Source of the DNA: Nitrospinae bacterium CG11_big_fil_rev_8_21_14_0_20_56_8
GTDB taxonomy: Bacteria; Nitrospinota; Nitrospinia; Nitrospinales; VA-1
Reading direction: 5' to 3'
NCBI GenBank assembly: GCA_002796165.1
Contig: PCWF01000223.1
Coordinates: 778-8,468 of the forward strand
DNA: 7,691 nt
Shown here: piece after piece, positions 5,280-7,691 of the stretch
Layout: each line of letters opens with the position of its first letter
Numbering within the stretch: the first letter of the stretch is position 1
Notes under the pieces: generated by a model
Told to the model about the DNA's origin: nothing
Database searches by the model: none
Seen by the model: the letters and a program-made list of their open reading frames with translations, nothing else
Position numbers and translations under genes: made by a program

Positions 5280-6409
5280 GACTTGATTTTCTCCTGGTCC
5301 CGCTGACTGCGGGCGAATTCGTATTCTTCCGGTGTGTTGGTATTGGTGAACCGCGCGCGGCGTTCCTCGGTAATCTTGACTTCCTTGAACGGGAGCTGGC
5401 TGATAATCCGGGACAGCGACAGTTCCCGTTTGGCCATGGCCTCATACAGCGGAAGAACAAACTTCGGTTCGTAGACGGCGCACATGGGCTCATAGCCCAG
5501 GTTGGCCTTTTGCACGTAGCAGGTGCCGTAGCGCAAGGGATCGCGCTCGCGCACGATCGTCTGAAAACTCTGCTCGTCGAGCAGGGGCATGTCGCAGGCC
5601 GCGATCAGCCACGCCCGGTCCGGGAAACGCCCCATCAGGGTCGCCAGCCCGCCGACCGGACCCAGCCCGATATGCTCGTCGTCGATACGCTCCACGCCGG
5701 GGATAGGCGAGAGGGCGCTCATGTCCAGATTGGCGCGGGACGAAAAATACATTTTCTCGCAAAACGGACGCATGATCTCCAGCATGCGCTCGGCTTCCGC
5801 TTGGCCATTATAGACCAGGCTGAACTTCGGACGGCCCATGCGCGTGCTCTGCCCGCCGACGAACACCGCCCCGTAGAGCGGCCGCGCCCGGCTCTTGAAA
5901 TGCTCCCGCACGAACCGGTAAATCCCGTCCACTTCGTCCCGGTGAAACAGCGGAACGCCCGTTTCCTTCAACGGTCCGCCGGGGACCGCCCCCTGATGAA
6001 CCACCACCTTGATTCCCGGCGTGTCCAGAGGAATCGGCAATTTCCCCTCCGCGTCCAGAAATACCACCTTGTCGTAGGGGGACTGTTTGTATCCCTCGAT
6101 CAGGATACAGTCGCATTGTTCCAGCGCGTGGATGACCGTGCGTTCCTTGAATCCATTGTCGGCGATCACCGCGAAATGGCGCGGATCGTTGATGGTGACG
6201 ATTCCGGCCCCGGCATGCGACGCCCGAAAGGTGTCCTTGCCTTCCTTGTCCATGGTGAACCGGTGGGCATCGTGTTTGTAATAGCCCACCCGGATATGTT
6301 CGTCGCGGAATCGCCGGATCAGCCTTTCCAGGAGGGTGGTTTTGCCCACTCCGGAATAGCCCGCGAAACACAAAAAAGGCGTCTTGAATTCTTCCCAGTA
6401 ATGTTCCAT
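5276..6409 (-). CDS. mobBA: MobB-MobA fusion, molybdopterin-guanine dinucleotide synthesis
   Basis: This encodes 377 residues in two domains. Residues 1-170 are MobB: a GTP-binding adaptor with P-loop GYSGVGKT (17-24), YYKHDAH (43-49), a conserved Asp/Phe segment near 54-62 and the LIEGYK motif (103-108). Residues about 178-370 are MobA: the nucleotide-binding start VGGQSTRMGRPK (184-195), GLGPVGGL (248-255), the metal-binding ACDMPLL (271-277), YEPMCAVYEP (306-315) and the NTNTPEEY tail (356-363). MobA transfers GMP from GTP to Mo-molybdopterin to give MGD, and MobB improves this step. The signature reads G-R-P-K rather than the more common G-x-D-K. That resembles the cytidylyl relative MocA, but the GPVGGL and CDMP motifs and the fusion to MobB favour MobA. 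It has a short leader with a GGAGAGG site and lies first in an operon with moeA, divergent from nirK. Confidence 0.95.
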   Translation of the reverse strand: MEHYWEEFKTPFLCFAGYSGVGKTTLLERLIRRFRDEHIRVGYYKHDAHRFTMDKEGKDTFRASHAGAGIVTINDPRHFAVIADNGFKERTVIHALEQCDCILIEGYKQSPYDKVVFLDAEGKLPIPLDTPGIKVVVHQGAVPGGPLKETGVPLFHRDEVDGIYRFVREHFKSRARPLYGAVFVGGQSTRMGRPKFSLVYNGQAEAERMLEIMRPFCEKMYFSSRANLDMSALSPIPGVERIDDEHIGLGPVGGLATLMGRFPDRAWLIAACDMPLLDEQSFQTIVRERDPLRYGTCYVQKANLGYEPMCAVYEPKFVLPLYEAMAKRELSLSRIISQLPFKEVKITEERRARFTNTNTPEEYEFARSQRDQEKIKS

Positions 6410-6410
6410 G

Positions 6411-6417
6411 CCTCTCC
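6411..6417 (-). promoter_or_regulatory. Shine-Dalgarno site of mobBA
   Basis: GGAGAGG on the minus strand stands just before the ATG at 6409, with the GGAG core four nt from the start codon. The spacing is slightly short but usable, and there is no better upstream start. Confidence 0.65.
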
Positions 6418-6434
6418 AGGAAAGCCGTGGTCGA

Positions 6435-6466
6435 ATTATAACTTGTTAAAAAATCTGGATTTACAA
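6435..6466 (-). promoter_or_regulatory. Candidate promoter of the mobBA-moeA operon
   Basis: A perfect TATAAT lies on the minus strand at 6440-6435. It would give a start of transcription near 6428 and a leader of about 18 nt containing the Shine-Dalgarno site. The best -35-like box, TTGTAA (6466-6461), is 20 nt away, longer than ideal, so an activator or a weaker box may serve instead. Confidence 0.5.
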
Positions 6467-6560
6467 TTATTTCCCATGTCCTGAGCGGCTGTCAACCCTT
6501 TAGTACTTGAATCAAAAGTTTGAATCCGGATTTTGCCCCCTGCCTCCAAACCTCGGCTCG

Positions 6561-6589
6561 GCGACAGCTAAATTTGTTGCAATTTTAAT
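6561..6589 (+). promoter_or_regulatory. Candidate nirK promoter
   Basis: GCGACA (6561-6566) and TTTAAT (6584-6589) are 17 nt apart, matching four and five of six sigma-70 consensus bases. The -10 box falls in the spacer of the dyad at 6574-6599, which would let a bound protein block or control it. The leader would be about 180 nt, rather long, so a downstream start is possible. I found no better pair closer to the gene. Confidence 0.33.
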
Positions 6590-6599
6590 AATGCAACAA
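6574..6599. promoter_or_regulatory. Perfect 8-bp dyad with 10-nt spacer in front of nirK (possible operator)
   Basis: TTGTTGCA (6574-6581) and TGCAACAA (6592-6599) are exact reverse complements. The palindrome ATTGCAAT (6599-6606) overlaps the right edge by one base, so TGCAA occurs three times within 28 nt. The geometry suits a dimeric repressor or activator. It does not match the FNR-type TTGAT-N4-ATCAA site or the NsrR site as I know them, so the cognate regulator is unknown. Confidence 0.5.
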
Positions 6600-6768
6600 T
6601 TGCAATAGTCCCCGCCTTCTTCCGGGTTGCCCGAGTCCCTTTGCCGAAACCCATAACTTATTGCGATTCAAGGGGGTTGTCTGAAGGGAGTCCAAATGGT
6701 ACGGGAATTGTATTGAAGTTCTCCAAAGTCCTGGCCAATGAAGGCCGGGCACGATCCTTTCATTTTAC

Positions 6769-6773
6769 AGGAG
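6769..6773 (+). promoter_or_regulatory. Shine-Dalgarno site of nirK
   Basis: AGGAG lies six nt before the ATG at 6780 and decides the start. No in-frame upstream start with comparable support exists. Confidence 0.85.
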
Positions 6774-6779
6774 TGCACG

Positions 6780-7691
6780 ATGCGGTGGCGAAATTTTTGG
6801 CGAGGCGCGGTGGTTTGGAGTATTGCAGGAACCCTCACGGTTTTGGGAACGGGGCCGGTTTGGGCGGCGGAGAAGGCCCAGTTGACCCATGCCCCCAACG
6901 TGCCGCCGGCGATAGACCGGAAGGCCCCGGCGACGGTGGAGGTGCATTTCGAGGCCAGGGAATTCGTGGGTGACCTGGCCGACGGGGTGAAATACCAGTT
7001 CTGGAGTTTCGGCGGAACGGTTCCCGGTCCCATGCTTCGCGCGCGGGTGGGGGATTCCATCGAGTTTCACCTGCACAATCACAAGGATAATATGCAACCG
7101 CACAACATCGATATCCATGCGGTGAACGGTCCGGGCGGGGGCGCCGCCGTCAACACCGCCAATCCGGGTGAGGAAAAGGTGTTTACCTGGAAGGCGCTGA
7201 ACCCCGGGCTTTTCATCTACCATTGCGCCGCCGGGGCCATCGTGGACCACATCTCGAACGGGATGTACGGACTGGTCCTCATCGAGCCCGAAGGGGAACT
7301 GCCCAAGGTGGACAAGGAGTTTTATGTTTTCCAGAGCGAGTTTTTCACCGACGGGGCCAAGGAGGTTCAGGGGTTCGATATCAACAAGGGCCTCGCGGAG
7401 CATCCCGATCACGTGGTGTTTAACGGACGCGCGGGCGCGCTGATGGGGGACAAGGTCCTCAAGGCGAAAGTGGGGGACACGGTCCGGATCTACTTCGGCA
7501 ACATCGGCCCCAACAGCGTATCGTCCTTCCACATCATCGGCGAGATATTCGATAAGGTGTATTCGGAAGGGACGCTCAACGGCGCGGTGAATCATAACGT
7601 TCAAACCACGCTGGTGCCCTCCGCGGGTTCCACCATCGTGGAATTCAAAATCGATTCTCCCGGCGCTTATACCCTGGTGGACCACAGCATT
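6780..7691 (+). CDS. nirK: Copper-containing nitrite reductase NirK (3' end beyond window)
   Basis: The first 304 codons are open to the right edge. The enzyme reduces nitrite to nitric oxide in the periplasm as a homotrimer. A Sec signal peptide is present (basic MRWRNFWR, hydrophobic core about 9-25, VWA site near 29; no twin-arginine motif). Two cupredoxin domains follow. Type 1 copper ligands are His108, Cys149, His157 and Met162. Type 2 ligands are His113, His148 and His302. The catalytic Asp111 (in HNIDIH) and His251 (in SSFHIIG) are both present. Every copper and proton-relay residue of the family is thus visible within the window. Only the C-terminal tail is missing, since NirK enzymes are usually somewhat longer. 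The Cys149 to His157 spacing of eight and the HISNGMYGLVLIEP run match the AniA-like class II type. A multicopper oxidase is excluded by the order of ligands and the two-domain layout. Confidence 0.96.
   Translation, partial: MRWRNFWRGAVVWSIAGTLTVLGTGPVWAAEKAQLTHAPNVPPAIDRKAPATVEVHFEAREFVGDLADGVKYQFWSFGGTVPGPMLRARVGDSIEFHLHNHKDNMQPHNIDIHAVNGPGGGAAVNTANPGEEKVFTWKALNPGLFIYHCAAGAIVDHISNGMYGLVLIEPEGELPKVDKEFYVFQSEFFTDGAKEVQGFDINKGLAEHPDHVVFNGRAGALMGDKVLKAKVGDTVRIYFGNIGPNSVSSFHIIGEIFDKVYSEGTLNGAVNHNVQTTLVPSAGSTIVEFKIDSPGAYTLVDHSI

Larger units (their letters stand above)
6410..6779. other. Divergent control region between mobBA and nirK
   Basis: This 370-nt stretch carries no convincing gene. It holds the mobBA promoter side (6410-6470), a 7-nt direct repeat TTGAATC (6507-6513 and 6520-6526), an AT-rich dyad (6574-6599) in otherwise GC-rich DNA, and the nirK leader. 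The reverse complement GATTCAAG appears once more at 6665-6672. No riboswitch or molybdenum-cofactor RNA motif was recognised by eye. Confidence 0.8.

Noticed and set aside
5510..6484. Plus-strand open frame of 324 codons antisense to mobBA
   Set aside because: All recognisable motifs are on the minus strand, and this frame shows none.
6507..6526. TTGAATC direct repeats as a regulator site
   Set aside because: The repeats are only 7 nt long, 13 nt apart and near no promoter that I can support; chance is likely.
6746..6762. Sigma-54-like sequence (GGGCACG-N4-TTTC) before nirK
   Set aside because: It matches many consensus positions, but the required -12 GC reads TC. Transcription would also start inside the nirK Shine-Dalgarno site, leaving no usable leader.
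6765..7685. Minus-strand open frame of 306 codons antisense to nirK
   Set aside because: The plus strand carries the complete set of NirK copper ligands; the antisense frame shows no family feature.

Overview
The window looks like chromosomal DNA from a GC-rich Gram-negative bacterium with respiratory nitrogen metabolism. It carries an outer-membrane beta-barrel protein, a periplasmic copper nitrite reductase and molybdenum-cofactor genes. Nitrospinota, Nitrospirota or a deltaproteobacterial-type lineage would fit. That placement is inference from gene content and protein style; nothing in the window fixes the taxonomy.

Layout. Four genes lie on the minus strand and one on the plus strand. 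From the right: nirK (plus, 6780 to the right edge, 3' end missing) is divergent from a mobB-mobA fusion gene (minus, 6409-5276), which overlaps moeA (minus, 5279-4050) by the 4 nt ATGA. A 268-nt gap follows. Then comes a gene for an exported 617-residue protein with an FlgT-like N-terminal part and calcium-binding FG-GAP/VCBS repeats (minus, 3781-1928). An 886-nt gap follows, and then the 5' part of an alginate-export-family porin gene (minus, 1041 to the left edge).

The two gaps between minus-strand genes hold the most unusual material. They contain five copies (four in a tandem array at 1320-1882, one at 3862-3992) of a short palindromic element of 105-136 bp. Each copy is bounded by TGTCAT...ATGACA and built from three hairpins; a half copy and a 12-nt stub are also present. 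The outer hairpins keep a GA/GA internal loop in all 11 cases, while the stem bases on both sides of it change in a paired way. This is the pattern expected if the fold is what is selected. The elements resemble REP/BIME repeats or a small non-autonomous (MITE-like) element. No transposase is present in the window.

How the genes work together. MoeA inserts molybdate into molybdopterin. MobA then attaches GMP to give the guanine dinucleotide cofactor, with MobB as its GTP-binding partner, so the mobBA-moeA pair supplies bis-MGD to enzymes such as nitrate reductase or nitrite oxidoreductase. NirK reduces nitrite to NO in the periplasm with copper, not molybdenum; its divergent placement suggests a shared nitrogen-respiration setting. 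The 370-nt divergent region contains a perfect 8-bp dyad with a 10-nt spacer that overlaps a candidate nirK -10 box. The porin and the FG-GAP protein act at the cell envelope; their substrates and partners cannot be read from the sequence.
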